Positions 1-13,000 of a DNA stretch of 64,000 bases are shown piece after piece (the first letter of the stretch is position 1; each line of letters opens with the position of its first letter). The stretch covers positions 1,178,001-1,242,000 of the forward strand of contig WACJ01000528.1 in assembly GCA_008973525.1 (NCBI GenBank), in the 5' to 3' direction. Made by a program: the position numbers and the translations under genes. The notes below the pieces were generated by a model. The model was given only the letters and a program-made list of their open reading frames with translations. It searched no databases and was not told the DNA's origin. This DNA is from Stenopsyche tienmushanensis (lineage: Eukaryota > Arthropoda > Insecta > Trichoptera > Stenopsychidae).

Positions 1-1
1 T

Positions 2-142
2 TGTTTACTGACAGCTTGTCAAGACGGTGGCGTGTATACATGGGCTCGTCCGGGATTACCCCCACCCTCCGCTGATGTGCCTGATGCCTCCCATCTTTTT
101 GAAAGGGATAGACACTTCGAACGCATCGACCTGGTTGATTGA
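2..142 (+). CDS. 3'-terminal exon of a WD-repeat-like protein (partial)
   Basis: An open frame runs from the window edge to a TGA at 140-142 and encodes about 46 residues. It contains LTACQDGGVYTWARPG, which looks like the last strand of a WD40 repeat (small residues, D-G-x-V, then an aromatic and W), followed by a proline-rich and then acidic/basic tail ending in DLVD. The codon use is balanced and the base composition is far richer in GC than the flanking AT-rich DNA, which supports real coding sequence. No splice acceptor is visible because the exon is cut by the window edge. The gene is convergent with BIRC6. Which WD protein it belongs to cannot be told from this piece. Confidence 0.6.
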   Translation, partial: CLLTACQDGGVYTWARPGLPPPSADVPDASHLFERDRHFERIDLVD

Positions 143-2639
143 TTAAACAGAGACGTTTAAATTATTGTTTTTATTTTTTACTTGTTGAATAATCTTATAT
201 AAATTGACTTCGCGTTAGATTGTTAGATAACAATCATTTTATCGATGCGTTCTAAATGTAACATATTTTATCAAAATAAATCAGAGTTAGAATAAAAATG
301 TTATTGGATATTGTTGTTTTTATTTTTAAATTATTAATGTATATTTGAAAAGTTGTTTTATAACATACGAAAAGTTTTTTTAAAGCTGCTGTATAAAATT
401 TCCAAGAAATGTTTAATTTATCATATTTTTTCCAAAGCGTGAATATGAGTTAGGTTTTTTCATATCATCAGTGTTTAATAAATCTATAAAAAATATGTTT
501 TTAGATATGATAAAAAAATATTATAAACAAACATTTAAAGTATATGTTAAGAATTCAATGCCATATGAAATCTTACATTAGGAAAATAAAACAGTTTAAG
601 GAAATGCATGATAATTAAATGAAACATCGAGGGAATATTTTATTTTATACAAAACTTTAAAGATCTTTTAATCTAGTTGTTGCATTGCATTGTCACGACA
701 TAGCCGTCGTTAGCGGTTACGTTTATCATACAAGTTTTAGTGAAATCGATGTTATAAATATTAGTTGCGGTTAATATTATTACAAGTTGACGACCCTCAC
801 TAATTAAAAACATTCCATCCATTTGTGTGAAGATATTTCTTGAGCTATCAAATTTTATCTTGAATGTGTAATATAGAAACGAACGTATTCTGTGACCACG
901 AGCAAATTTTATTGCTGGAAATATTAGATAGAGGTAAACAGTATCTCTAAATCTAAACATGACTTATTTATATCTCAAAGATTACTTCATAAAACGTGTA
1001 CAGTTGTGTGCCAATCTATTCGGAGAAGAGAAGATACTGTCCTGTACTTCACAATTTTATTATTTTTTTATATTGATTCATCTTCTGTAAGAAAAAAGAA
1101 AATTTCAGTTTCGATTAAACGGCATTTATTCTTCTTGTATTATTAACAAAAAATATTTCCTTAAACTTGTATATGAACCGAAACAGCATCTCGCTATGTT
1201 TTACTATTTTTGACGCGATTAAGAATATTCTAGTTACCTTTTTTGCACTAGAATTTTTAATCGATAAGCATCAAAAGCGACAATTAGGGTCTTCTACATG
1301 AGATTGGAAATTTATGTTTTGTAGCTAACCTAGGACTTGCAGACTTCCCGTTGTTTGCTGCAGATGTGCACCTCAGCCTGAGACTACCAACTAATAATCG
1401 AGTCAATAGCTCTCCTTTATTCGTAATCTACCTCTTACTTTATATTCTGCCAGCAACTCGACAATTCATTCTCAGTTTATATCTCTTCATACGTGCACCA
1501 ATGTATATTTTATTGTTGATTTAAATAAACCATTCCATCAAAGGATTTTAATTAAGGAAGAAAGTCTTTTTCATCAAGAGGATGATAAACTACATTCGCA
1601 ACCCATATGCCAGTTTTAAAAAAGAAATTGTGTTAACTGATCGTTTTTTTCGCAATTTTTTGAATGATTTTAATTATCCGTTTTGTTTTCTTATAAATAT
1701 AGACAAAATTTACCAACAAAAAATTCATTCTATTGCGTCATTTTATAATCAAAATATATTTTTAAAGACAAGAACTATGGGCTTGTAGCAAGATCGGTTT
1801 GCCTATGCTCATTATGATGGTAAATCAACGCAAAAGAGCTCTCTAATGTTTTAATACTAAATTATCGGTTAAAAGTATATCAGTACTTTTATGAATAAGC
1901 TATAAATTTTTTCAAAATTATTTATTTACATTTATCTGATTACAAACAGATATATTTAACTTACACAAATCATAACTATTAATAATATACACAGTGTCTA
2001 GTATTTGATTTTAGTTAAAGAGTTTTTTACACACAATATTTTAAACACTGGATTAGGCGTTTTAAAAAACATTGTCTTTATTTTATGGTGGACGTAAAAA
2101 CACCATCCTCTAATAGTTAACCAATAAAAAACCCAAAATCCTCACTAGAATGTGATGGCCACAAAATAAATTATACTCCGAATATTAAATGGTGATAAAT
2201 TAAATAATATATTTTTAAATACATATATAATAAAGATATCACAAAATAGTACAAGTAGTGAATTGGGTGAAGGTTATAAGTAAAAATAATGTATATCATT
2301 CATATAAGATGCATGAAAAATATCTACAAATCAATTAACCGATAAAATAAGGTAAATTATTTTCTACTGTCAAGTAAAATCGAACAACTGTACAAGATTA
2401 TATATAGTTTACTCACATTTAAAAAGAAACTGTAAAATATTCAAGGATCCACATTACAATTAAACACAGTTTGAACAAATTTAATAAATAATAACTTAAT
2501 TTGGCAAATTCTTTTTCAATCAGTAAATAAAATGATTCTATTTTTGAACTTTAATAGAGTGAATAAATGCGACAGATGGATAAAATATTAATGTGTTATT
2601 TTAGCAAACACACTTTAACAAAAAAAAAAAAAACAAAAA
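143..2639. other. Intergenic region with two convergent 3' UTRs
   Basis: AT-rich DNA between the stop of the WD-like gene (plus) and the stop of BIRC6 (minus). It should hold both 3' UTRs: AATAAA-like motifs occur on the plus strand soon after 142 (near 275 and 477), and on the minus strand several motifs (plus-strand TTTATT near 1920 and 2075) could end BIRC6. Apart from the weak 95-codon frame at 673-960, I see no gene, RNA or recognisable transposon here. Confidence 0.5.
673..960 (-). CDS. Uncharacterised 95-codon open frame
   Basis: A minus-strand ATG-to-TAG frame of 95 residues in otherwise AT-rich, stop-dense DNA. The product has a hydrophobic start (DTVYLYLIFPAI), a basic middle and a C-terminal part with two cysteines and an N-V-T glycosylation-like motif. 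I do not recognise a family. The frame could be a small gene, a terminal exon of an unseen minus-strand gene, or chance. No splice sites or neighbours decide the matter. Confidence 0.22.
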   Translation of the reverse strand: MFRFRDTVYLYLIFPAIKFARGHRIRSFLYYTFKIKFDSSRNIFTQMDGMFLISEGRQLVIILTATNIYNIDFTKTCMINVTANDGYVVTMQCNN

Positions 2640-4049
2640 TCACTCGCACACTTCCGACACCATTTTTTTAATAAGTTGATCCATATCAACATCCATATCC
2701 TGATTTTGTTGTTCATTGGTAACGTTAGGAGGTGATGAAGTAGGCGCTGGTGAGTCGCGAGATGTTGTAGTTGCACTAAACGGTGTTTCTAAATCTTCCA
2801 ATCCCGGGGGCACTGTCAATTTGACAAGCTCTTCACGTAGATTCTTGTAATGACGCTGAAAAAATTAAAACAGTCAAGCTATGTTTACAAATAGAAAAAT
2901 ATTAAGAGTTAAATTAAAATATCATCATCATAGTGCAGCCACAAACGGTCCACTGCTGAACTATGGACTGCTCAAGACGGTGAGTCAGGTTGTAATATAG
3001 TTTCAGTAAATAGAAATCGCTTTTACCTTCAACGCCATCATATTAAGGCGTATATTACGCTGTGTCCTTTTGTCTCCTGCTTGCATTTCCAGCTCTTCAA
3101 TCCACCCTTCAATCACTGAGCAAATTTCATCACGCTTCAACCAAAAATGTGTTCGTATTACCTGGAACAAGCGGAAACGTCATAAAACATAATAAAATTT
3201 TAACCCGAAGACAAAAAGTTTAAAAAAAAAGCATATAAAAACCTGTTGGAAGCATGAAGCGGGATTTCGTAATTGTTCTAACATAGCCCATCTAACACAC
3301 GCTTGATATATATTTGAATTATATTCTAAACTATGATGCGTACCACCAGGTGTGCCACGACTTCGTTCAAAGCCTGGTTCATTAAAATAAGGTTCGGGTA
3401 CTAAAATTAAGCTCTGTATAGAAACTAAAACCTATAAATAAGAAATTTATGTTTGAATATTTCAATCAATTTAATAAAAAAATCAAATATTTATACCATA
3501 TTTTTTATTGTACCTGCAAAAAGCTAGAAGTTTGAGCATTCCACTGTTCTTCTGGACGTCCATGCCATGTGTTCAACACTGATAAACACACTTTTCCATC
3601 TAGATACAAATTCGGATTAAATCTTACCGAGTGGCGGCCAGTCGTTTCTAAATTGATTAACATAGGTGTATTTGGATAATCAATTGGAAAATAAACGTCT
3701 AAGACAAAACAACCATTGGCATATGGTGTATCTGATGGACCTGTAATTAGAACCTGAAAACAAAGACAATAAAATGTTATTTATTATCATTAAAGTTTTC
3801 TAGCAGTAATACAAACATGTGTCGCTATTACCTTCATAATATCGAGTCTATCTTGATCGGTTCTAACAAATACGGAACTACTATATGAAAGAGGAAGACT
3901 TGTAGATAAAGTCACTGCTTCCTGTGCTAATCTTTTCATTCGTGCCGGATGACTGTGATCTCCGGCTGCTCGAACATTTGATTCAAAATGATACGACACG
4001 TTGAACTTGTATCCGTTATCTGGACATTCACCGATCATCTCAAACGTTT
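2640..4049 (-). CDS. Birc6: BIRC6 exons 56-60: UBC (E2) catalytic domain and C-terminus
   Basis: Exons: 56 3832-4049, 57 3514-3753, 58 3243-3431, 59 3027-3161, 60 2640-2855 (TGA at 2640-2642). This is the ubiquitin-conjugating domain that accepts ubiquitin from UBA1/UBA6 and transfers it to BIRC6 clients. The start [20 protein letters not shown] is nearly identical to orthologues. The active site is in exon 57: [19 protein letters not shown], with the catalytic Cys at about residue 4,471 and the E2 asparagine-containing N-P-N in place of the usual H-P-N. The [10 protein letters not shown] segment and the C-terminal [19 protein letters not shown] follow. The last exon ends in a Pro/Ser/Thr and acidic tail ([19 protein letters not shown]). 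All expected catalytic features are intact. Confidence 0.96.
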
Positions 4050-7000
4050 CTAAATGGTGTTGAGATAATAGTTATAGATAAAATAATGAATATAATTTAT
4101 TTCATGCATAATTTAATGGTTAAAAAATTAATACCGAATTGAAGTCGTTTCATGACTTCTAAATATCTCGCTTCCCTGGTAGCAGTAGAAGGAGCGCGTA
4201 AAATTGATACCGTTGCGTTAGTTAAAACCTTTCCTCCCTCACACATTCCTAACCTATTTTGCACTAGGGCAGATGTGGCCTAAAAAAGGATGTTAATTAT
4301 TAGATTATTGTCCTTATAATGATGAAAGTTATTCCTTATATGATCATTTTTTTTAACCTGAATATCAGGAATAAGAAGAGCAAGACCCTCATCGTCTTCA
4401 CAACCGTCTGTAGCTGAACTTGTATTTTTGGTGTAAGCAGTCTTTTTGTTCATCCTAAAAAAACATTTTAGATGAGTTAATAATTTGTAACGCAAAAGGG
4501 AAAATATCTTTAAAAAATTATGTCTTACTTTAGTTTCTTTGCGTACGTATCAACGGTATTACTCATTTGATTGAGTAACGGTGGTATAACGGCAAGAGAA
4601 GAGGAAACCGGCGTCGATGGAGAATTAATTTTTGAACACAGAGTTTGTGATGTCATAACTGCTCGAACAACTTTCATTACAGCTAGATACAATGGAATAT
4701 GTCGAGACATATCCAAAACTGAAATAATACAAAAATATAAATTATTTTTATGAACGAATGTCAGAATAAAATAATATGATGATACGACATGGATAAATTT
4801 AAAATATGATAAATAAAAAGATCTGTACCAGAATCGTTTCTAAGATACGAAGAAATAGCAGGCAAAAGGGCACTTCGGTGGATGATATTAAAAAATTCCG
4901 GTGGCAAACAAGAATTAATTTCTCCTGAGGTCGAAGAATTGCTCAAGTCTTCATTAGATTCTTTTGTACTGGCTTGACCTCCGATACTCCAACGCTCTCC
5001 AGGTTGTATATACGATGCTATTACCTGTGAAATAAATCAATATCAGCATTAAATTCATAAATTACTATATACGCCAGTAATAAATGTTAAAATACATTTT
5101 AAATTAATGATTATTTCAAATGCATAAGGAATTAAATTACTTGAAGTAAAACAGTGACATGTTCTTCTTCAGTTTTTTGTCTCATAAGCGATTCTTCTAC
5201 ATTCCACGATTGTTGTGTAGAGCCTGTACCGAACCCTGTTCCTTTGGCCCAATAGAGTTTACTCTTTTCTTCTGCCTTAGATTTTGAAAATCCACCATTA
5301 GCAGGATTAGCCTATAAAAACAAACATTTTTATTGAATTTTGTTTTGTTTAAAAAAATACATATATCATAATAATAAACATACCTCTGATGGGGGAGAAT
5401 CAGGCTGTTGATGGGTAAAGACAGCCAAGCATAGAAGCAAAAGTCGTAGAGTACCAGTTTGTAATAAATTTGAACGCAATAGCATTCCATCATCGGTGGA
5501 AAGTGGTAAGCTTTCTAAAAGAGTTCCTAATACTCTAAATGAGAGTGTGCCAAGACCAGCTCCGCATACTGCCATTATTTCCTCTGAAAAGTTTTGATAT
5601 CGTAATATTGTGATAATAATACAGGGAAATTGCAATCCGTCATATACACACAGAGAAGATCTTTCATTGATATTTAGGTTCTCCAAAGCAAAATTTTTAG
5701 TAAAAAAGAAAACTTATAAAAAATGAATTCCCAACATACTTCCTTCTCCATCATCCATAACACCAAGTAGAAGCCTCAAAAGATAAACTGCTCTCTGTCC
5801 TTCTTTTAGGAGTGCCTCTGCGTAGCCTGGAAGTCTCAGGAGCAGACCCAATGCGACAAGTGAATGGGCGGGAACCAATGAGCTGCTTTCGTCGCTCGTA
5901 CTGTTACTACTTGCTTCGGTAACATCCTGGAAAGCATTCTATTATAGATATTTATATGTGTACATTTATATATATTTTGTAAAAATACATTATATTATAT
6001 ATATGCAAATTCAATGTGATTTTAAGAGGTATGAGGCTATTTTTATAATAAATTTAATGCCTCACAATCTATTTTATTAAATAAAGTAGCACTTCGCAAT
6101 AATGGTGTCATACTTAATGGCAAATATTGACATTAATTTTTTACTTAATTCACTATAAAATAATAAGTATGAATATATTTTGCTGTATACGAAAAAAGTC
6201 TTATGTTTAGTTTTATGCATGATATTACTGTAAAGCGCTACTTTATAGCAAGGCCAGGTTTTGTATAAATATATAAAATAGTGCAATTAAATATATATTA
6301 GGGGTATCGAAAAGAAATAGAAATTTTTTTATACCTGGCTTTAGGGTCAGTTTATATTGTGACGCGGTGCAGTAAACACTTATTTTTTAGTGCTTGTAAA
6401 TTAAGACTATTGTCAATTTACTATTTTTAACAAAAAAAAAATTAACCGTGATTTAAATAAAAAATTCCAGACCAACAATTAGTGAAGAACATTTGCGTCA
6501 TTGTATGCTATTTTTATTTGATCAAAAAATGAAAACTAAAGAAGTGACGCAGAAAATCAATGAAACATATGGTGATATATTGACACTAAGTAAATGTCAT
6601 AGGTGGTTGAAAAAATTCCAAACTGGTGACAGAAATCTTACAGATGCGCCTAAATCGGGAAGACCGCTAAAAATCGATCATGATGTCCTGTTAAATTTAG
6701 TAGAGTCTGATCCTCGTCAATCAATGAGAGAAATATCAAATAAACTTGGATGCCCATGGACAACTGTACAAAATCACCTTCACCGCATTGGAAAGTGTTC
6801 CAGGCAAGGAGTTTGGGTCCCTCACGATTTATCACAAACTGCACTAGAGCAGCGACGTACTATCTGCACTTCTCTTTTATCTAGGTACGATTTAGAACCC
6901 TTTTTAAGGCGAATTGTTACCTGTGACGAAAAATGGGTCCTCTATAACAATACCACGCGAAAAAAACAATGGCTTTCACCCGGTCAATTAGCTTTACCTA

Positions 7001-10000
7001 CGGCAAAGCCGAGCTTAACTGTAAATAAGGTGCTGTTATGTATTTGGTGGGATAGCCTTGGTGTTATTTATTTTGAATTACTCAAACCCGGTGAAACAAT
7101 AACAGCAAATATGTATTGTGAACAATTAGAAAGAATGACAAAAGAATTTTAAAAAAATCGGCCAATTTTAGTGAACAATAATAAGCGAATTCTCCAACAA
7201 GACAATTAACACATTCCCATTGGGTTATGCATATTAAATATATATTAATACATTCTGGTAAAAGATGCTTCCGCATATATAGCTCACACGTAAATTTGAC
7301 CAAATCATTTAGTTTGGTCTAAATATGCCTCGTCAGGCAAAAAACAATGCCACGCGTAACCCAACGGGAATGTGTCAACAAAACAATATGTTCATAATAT
7401 AGCACACAATTTGATAAGAATAATTAAACACTTATTTATATGGGGACCGAAAAGTAATAGGAATTTTAGGTTAACCTATTTCAAAATCAGTTTATATTGA
7501 AACTTAGTGAAGTTAATGCGTATTATTTAGTGCTAGTGGATTGAGACCGTTGTAAATTTCCTCTTTCTAGTGAAAAAAGTTTTATAGTGTTTTAAATAAA
7601 AAATGTCTAGAACAACAATTACCGAAAAAGAAAGCAAAAGAAATAATACAGAAAATCAACGAAACATATGGCGATATACTGACACTTAGTAAATGTCATA
7701 GGTGCTTGAAAAAATTTAAAAGCGGCGATAGAAATCTTCAGGAAGCGCCTAGATCAGGAAGACCATTAAAAATAAATAATGAGCTCCTGTTAAATCTGGT
7801 AGAGTCTGATCCCCGCCAATCTATCTCAGATTTATCAAATAAGCTTGGGTGTTCATGGTCAACTATACAAGATCATTGGAAGTGTTCCAGACAAGAAGTT
7901 TGGGTTTCTCACGATTTATCACCAAGAGCACTAGAACAGCGACGCACTATCTGTACTTCTCTTTTGCCTGGATACGATTCCGAACTCTTTTTACGGCTAC
8001 TTGCGATGAAAAATGGGTCCAATGGGGTACAATGACTTTCCCCCGGAAAATTAGCAATACCTACGACAAAGCCCAGCTTATCGATAAATAAAGTATTACT
8101 GTGTATATGGTGGGACAGCCTTGGTGTTATTTACTTTGAACTATTAAAACCTGGTGAAACAATTAATGCTACTCTGTATTGTCAACAATTAGAAAGAAAG
8201 ACAAATAAATTTAAAAAAAACCAGGCCGTTTTTAATGAATAATAATAAAATAATTCTCCAGCAGGACAACGTACAGCCGCATGCAGCAAAAGTTACTCAG
8301 GAAAAAATTATCGAACTTGGCTATAAACTTTTACCACATCCGCAATATTCTCTGGACATCGCACCATCAGACTATTACTTATGTCGTTCAATACACATTA
8401 AAGTTTTTTATTGTAAAACCGAAATAATTTTACAAAATCGGAATTGATAAATTACCAGAAAGATCGAAAAAGGTGTTAGAAAACGATGGAAATTACTTTG
8501 TAGATTAGATTTTAAGTTATTTCTTTTATAAAGGTATTTTTTGTAACTGTATTAAAATTCCTATTACTTTTCGGTCCCCCTAATATATTTGATTTGTAAT
8601 CATCACTATCAGAAGAAATCATTTAGTTATAAAATTTTGCTCATATATCCATTTTACTTTATTATCTAAATTCAAAAGCAACCCCTTAACAGCGCTCATA
8701 AAACACACAAATGTAAACTTATAAAACAACATAACTAACTCTTTATTTATAACTATTTTTTTATGATAAAAAATCATTATTGTATTCTGAGATATCATCA
8801 ATTATTGCTTACATCTAAATTGCTTTTAACAAAGTACTATTCTGCGTAACATTAAAAACTAACTGATAATAATAAAATCATTAATACATATTTGAGATTT
8901 TAAAATATAATAATATAATTTAGATTGTAAAACAAGATTTTTTCGTTACCTTTAAAAATTTATGAATAGAAACCTAGATTAGATAGAAATACATATTTCC
9001 ACTTGTGCACAAAATGAGTTAAAAAATATCTCAATACCCCGTGTATAAATTTCTTTGTCTACATACTTGAGCCAAATCATAATAATTTCTTTACAAAATG
9101 GCCGCAGTATAAAGACATTGAAACGCACACAGAGATATCAAAATGTCTCACAAATTAGAAAAAGAGCGATTATTAATTTATTCTGTCAAATACTTGATTA
9201 TTATAAATAGAAATATTATTATACTTACTTCATACACATCTTCAAGTTTTACCCATTCATCGGTGTTAGTGGAGTCTTTGCTAGGCTGCGAAGGAAGCGG
9301 TAAAGGAGGACAAACAGGTGGTAAATGACGCGCCAATAATGCAAGACCACCAACTCCGGCAAAGATCGATAAAAGCGTAGGATGTTGTGCTTCACTGAGC
9401 GCACTTTGACTGTTGGCTGAATCTGAATAAGCACACCAAATACACAAATATAGTATCAATTATATTATTTGAATCGCTTAAATTTCAATTCTAATTAAAG
9501 CCGCATCAAAAATGAATCGTCCCCATCCGATTTAATTTACTTTAAAATACTATTATTTGAAAAATTACAATAATATGCGTAATATTAACAAATTTATACG
9601 CACCATTATACGGTGATATTATGGTAATATTTAGATTAGCTCCAAATTTATATTCTGTTGAAGCGCATAATGTCCCAAGGCTTGCATTGGGTGTAACATG
9701 TCCGTTAATTCCGTTTACAAATATTTTAATACTGTTAGGCGATACTGGTTCTTAAATGTAAAAAAACAAGATATATGAATGTTAGAAGACATTAATTCCA
9801 ACTTAGGTAATGCGTTATATTTGTTGTAAAAGTCAGGATACTTATTTTCGATTTAATTTCTTTAAAGAAAAATAGAAACGAACCTTGAGAATTTGTGGTA
9901 TTGAATACAGATGTATTTGATCCAGATGTTGCTTCTTCTTTTTTGCTTGCTAACAGTCCCCCTTTCTGTGAAGAACCTTTCTTTTTAATATGTAGAATCA

Positions 10001-13000
10001 CATGTTTTGCACATAAACTTCTAACATCTTTAGTTCTTTTATCCTTGGCAGCAGTAGCCGGAGTTACACTCATTTCCCAGCCATCGGCAAGTCCTACATT
10101 TCCTTTAAAATTTATGTTGATGTAAGTCTTTTTAAATTTGTATTTATTAACAGGTTTTCATCGTTGTTAAATTAATACTTACTAAATAATATATGTTGAA
10201 CTATGATATCCGAAAGCAGCGTTTGATATGGTAAAGAGAGCAATATGCAACCATACAAAGAAGGATGATTGGCTAAATATCTCGGCGGTAGAGGGCCATT
10301 TAAAGCAGCACGCTGATTGAATATCGGATTAGTGTCTTTTAGAAGCGATTCAGCATCACCTTTCATACGAATGGCTACCGAAACTCTTTCACTTCTTAAT
10401 AATAAGCGCAACAAGAGTCCCCTAGTAAAACCACTGATTGATGAATCTACACCTGCAAGAAAAATACATTATATCCTTATATATATATATTTACTATATA
10501 AATACCTCTTAAGTAAATAAAATCATGCAACAATGATTTTATTTAAAAACGGTAAATTGAGCGATAACAGTGTATATTTAGGTTTGGCCTAACGAATATC
10601 AGCCTTTTGTGGATCATGTTAATGAGGTGTCGAGTGACCTGAAGAAGTTGTAAATACCTGAAGAAGTTTCTGGATGGCATTTGATGACATCATATAATGT
10701 TTTAGCAAACAGTTTTTGATTTATAGAATTACACGATGTTAAGGCACCAAATAATTTAATTGTTTTTTCTTCTAATTGTGTATAAAGTTCATTTTTATGC
10801 CAAAACCTGAAATTTTTAGAAATAAATTATCAGAAAATTAAATTGAAATTGCATCTAATTTTTTTTCTTCTATAACCCATTCGGTATAGAATTTTTTACA
10901 ACAATAACTGTCCTTAAAAAATAGTCATTTAAAAAAAACAAATATGCTAGTATACTAACTCTGATTTTGATTTGGGTAAACACAACATCATTAATAATGG
11001 TTTCCAAAAACATGATCCAGATGGTCCTCCAAGCCAATTTTTTATCTCTGAATCTATACATAGACACGACAACCATTCCACTAAAATAGGCATCATTTCC
11101 ATTGACATTAAGCCTTCTATAAACATAATACAAAATATTAATAAAAACAAAGTTGTAATACTTTATTTAAAAAACGACAAAAATATTACCTTTTTTTGCT
11201 GATTTGTCTGAATCAGTCAAAGATTTATTTTTGCCTTTTTCATTATTATATCTTGCAATACAGAATTCTAAAATAAAATCACACAGTAAAAATTATGTTC
11301 ATAAGATTTTTACGTGGTATATTAAAAAATAATACTAACTTTCAATTGCTTTTGTAACATTCAATAGCAGTTCAGACTTTAATAACATTTTGGTAGCTTT
11401 GGGAGACATACACGCAGCTGATATTGTCATTAACTGTGACGATGATAAATTTAAATTTTCAAGTGAAGCTGGTTTAAATATGGGATTATTTTCTCTAGTT
11501 ACTTTTTTATCATCAGTCATCGCTTCTTTGGCTTCGAAATTTTTTCTGTCAAAATGATTTACAATTATTATCAGAAAAAAATACTTTAATGTGTTAAATC
11601 TATAGTAGCAGTTTTTTAACAAGTCAAAAGCTTGTGATTTCCAATAAAGACTCCCCCGCACAAAACATTTCATCGAAATCAAACTAAAAATATTATAAAA
11701 AATTCGAATACCTGTCATCAGATATAGACGCATCTGTACAAACTGGTGGCGATAAATCAGCAACTAAGACTCCCATTTTTTGAAGCATTCTTGTAAATAA
11801 TTCAGGTCTTATATAACACATGGAGCATAGAACTGTAAAAGAAATATTTTATGAATAATGAAGTAGTATAAATAATAAATATTGATAGCTTATACTATAC
11901 CTGAATTGAGAGATCTTTTAACTGTAGCATACTTAGGTAACAATTCAATCCATGTACATATAGTATCAAATAAATCTTTGGTTATCAATTCTTTCATGTT
12001 GTATTTTACATGGTGTTCTTTAGCGGTCCAAAGTATAGATGCTAAACATTGTATATACATCGGGCTTAAATATTTTGTGTGAGAAATATTGAATGTTAAG
12101 ATTGATGTTTGTGAGGTCCTATGTCTTAAATTTGATACAACCATTTCACCACAATCTTTCAGCCAATCTATGAATGTACTTATCCTCTTTGAAGAATGAG
12201 TATCCTGAATTGTGCACAACTGATATAATAAGTCGCATACGGAATCTACAGGAGTTTTTGAATTGATCAAAGACGCCGATGGACTGTGGTAACCTAAGAA
12301 AAATACATAATCATTTTTTTAACACAGTTAAGTCGAAATTGCTTTTTTAATTTTATTTATGAGACGTATATAATACCTTTATGAGTTGGTATATGACCAT
12401 TATAGAGTATTAAAGACAATACTCGTAAAGCAGTCGACGGTTCGCTTCCCAAAGCTAAAAGTAATGTTTTTATAATTGATGAGGGCGCAGAAGCAGAAAG
12501 TAGAAGACCTGCTACAGCTTCTGCTAAGCCAGATTTGAGTGACGCGCGCTGTCTTGCTTCTAAATATGAAGCACCTTCACCACCACAGAGACACTGCCAT
12601 AATATAAGCGACCACCCGGCACTGAAATTTTTTTGAACTTATAAAATGAATCACTTTTTTAAATAGCATTAAAATTAACATGCTCATTTAACTTGTGAAT
12701 CATCATTGAATTTACACAAATAACGCTAATAAGTACATATATTCATTGTAAGACTAATTGGACATTTTGAATATAAAAAAATATTTATTTTCAGAATTAA
12801 AATAATAAATGCTTACCTGGTACCAGCCAATTTTTCTTCAATTTTTTCAGCAGGTGTGGTAAATGCGGCAGTACCTAAAATCCGCATGTTTAGCAATCCC
12901 ATATTGGAATTGTCTCGGGGTTTATATAATCGAATCTAAAAATGATTGAAAAAATGAAATACAATGAAAACTACAAAGCAAGATTTGTTGAAAGGTTGAC

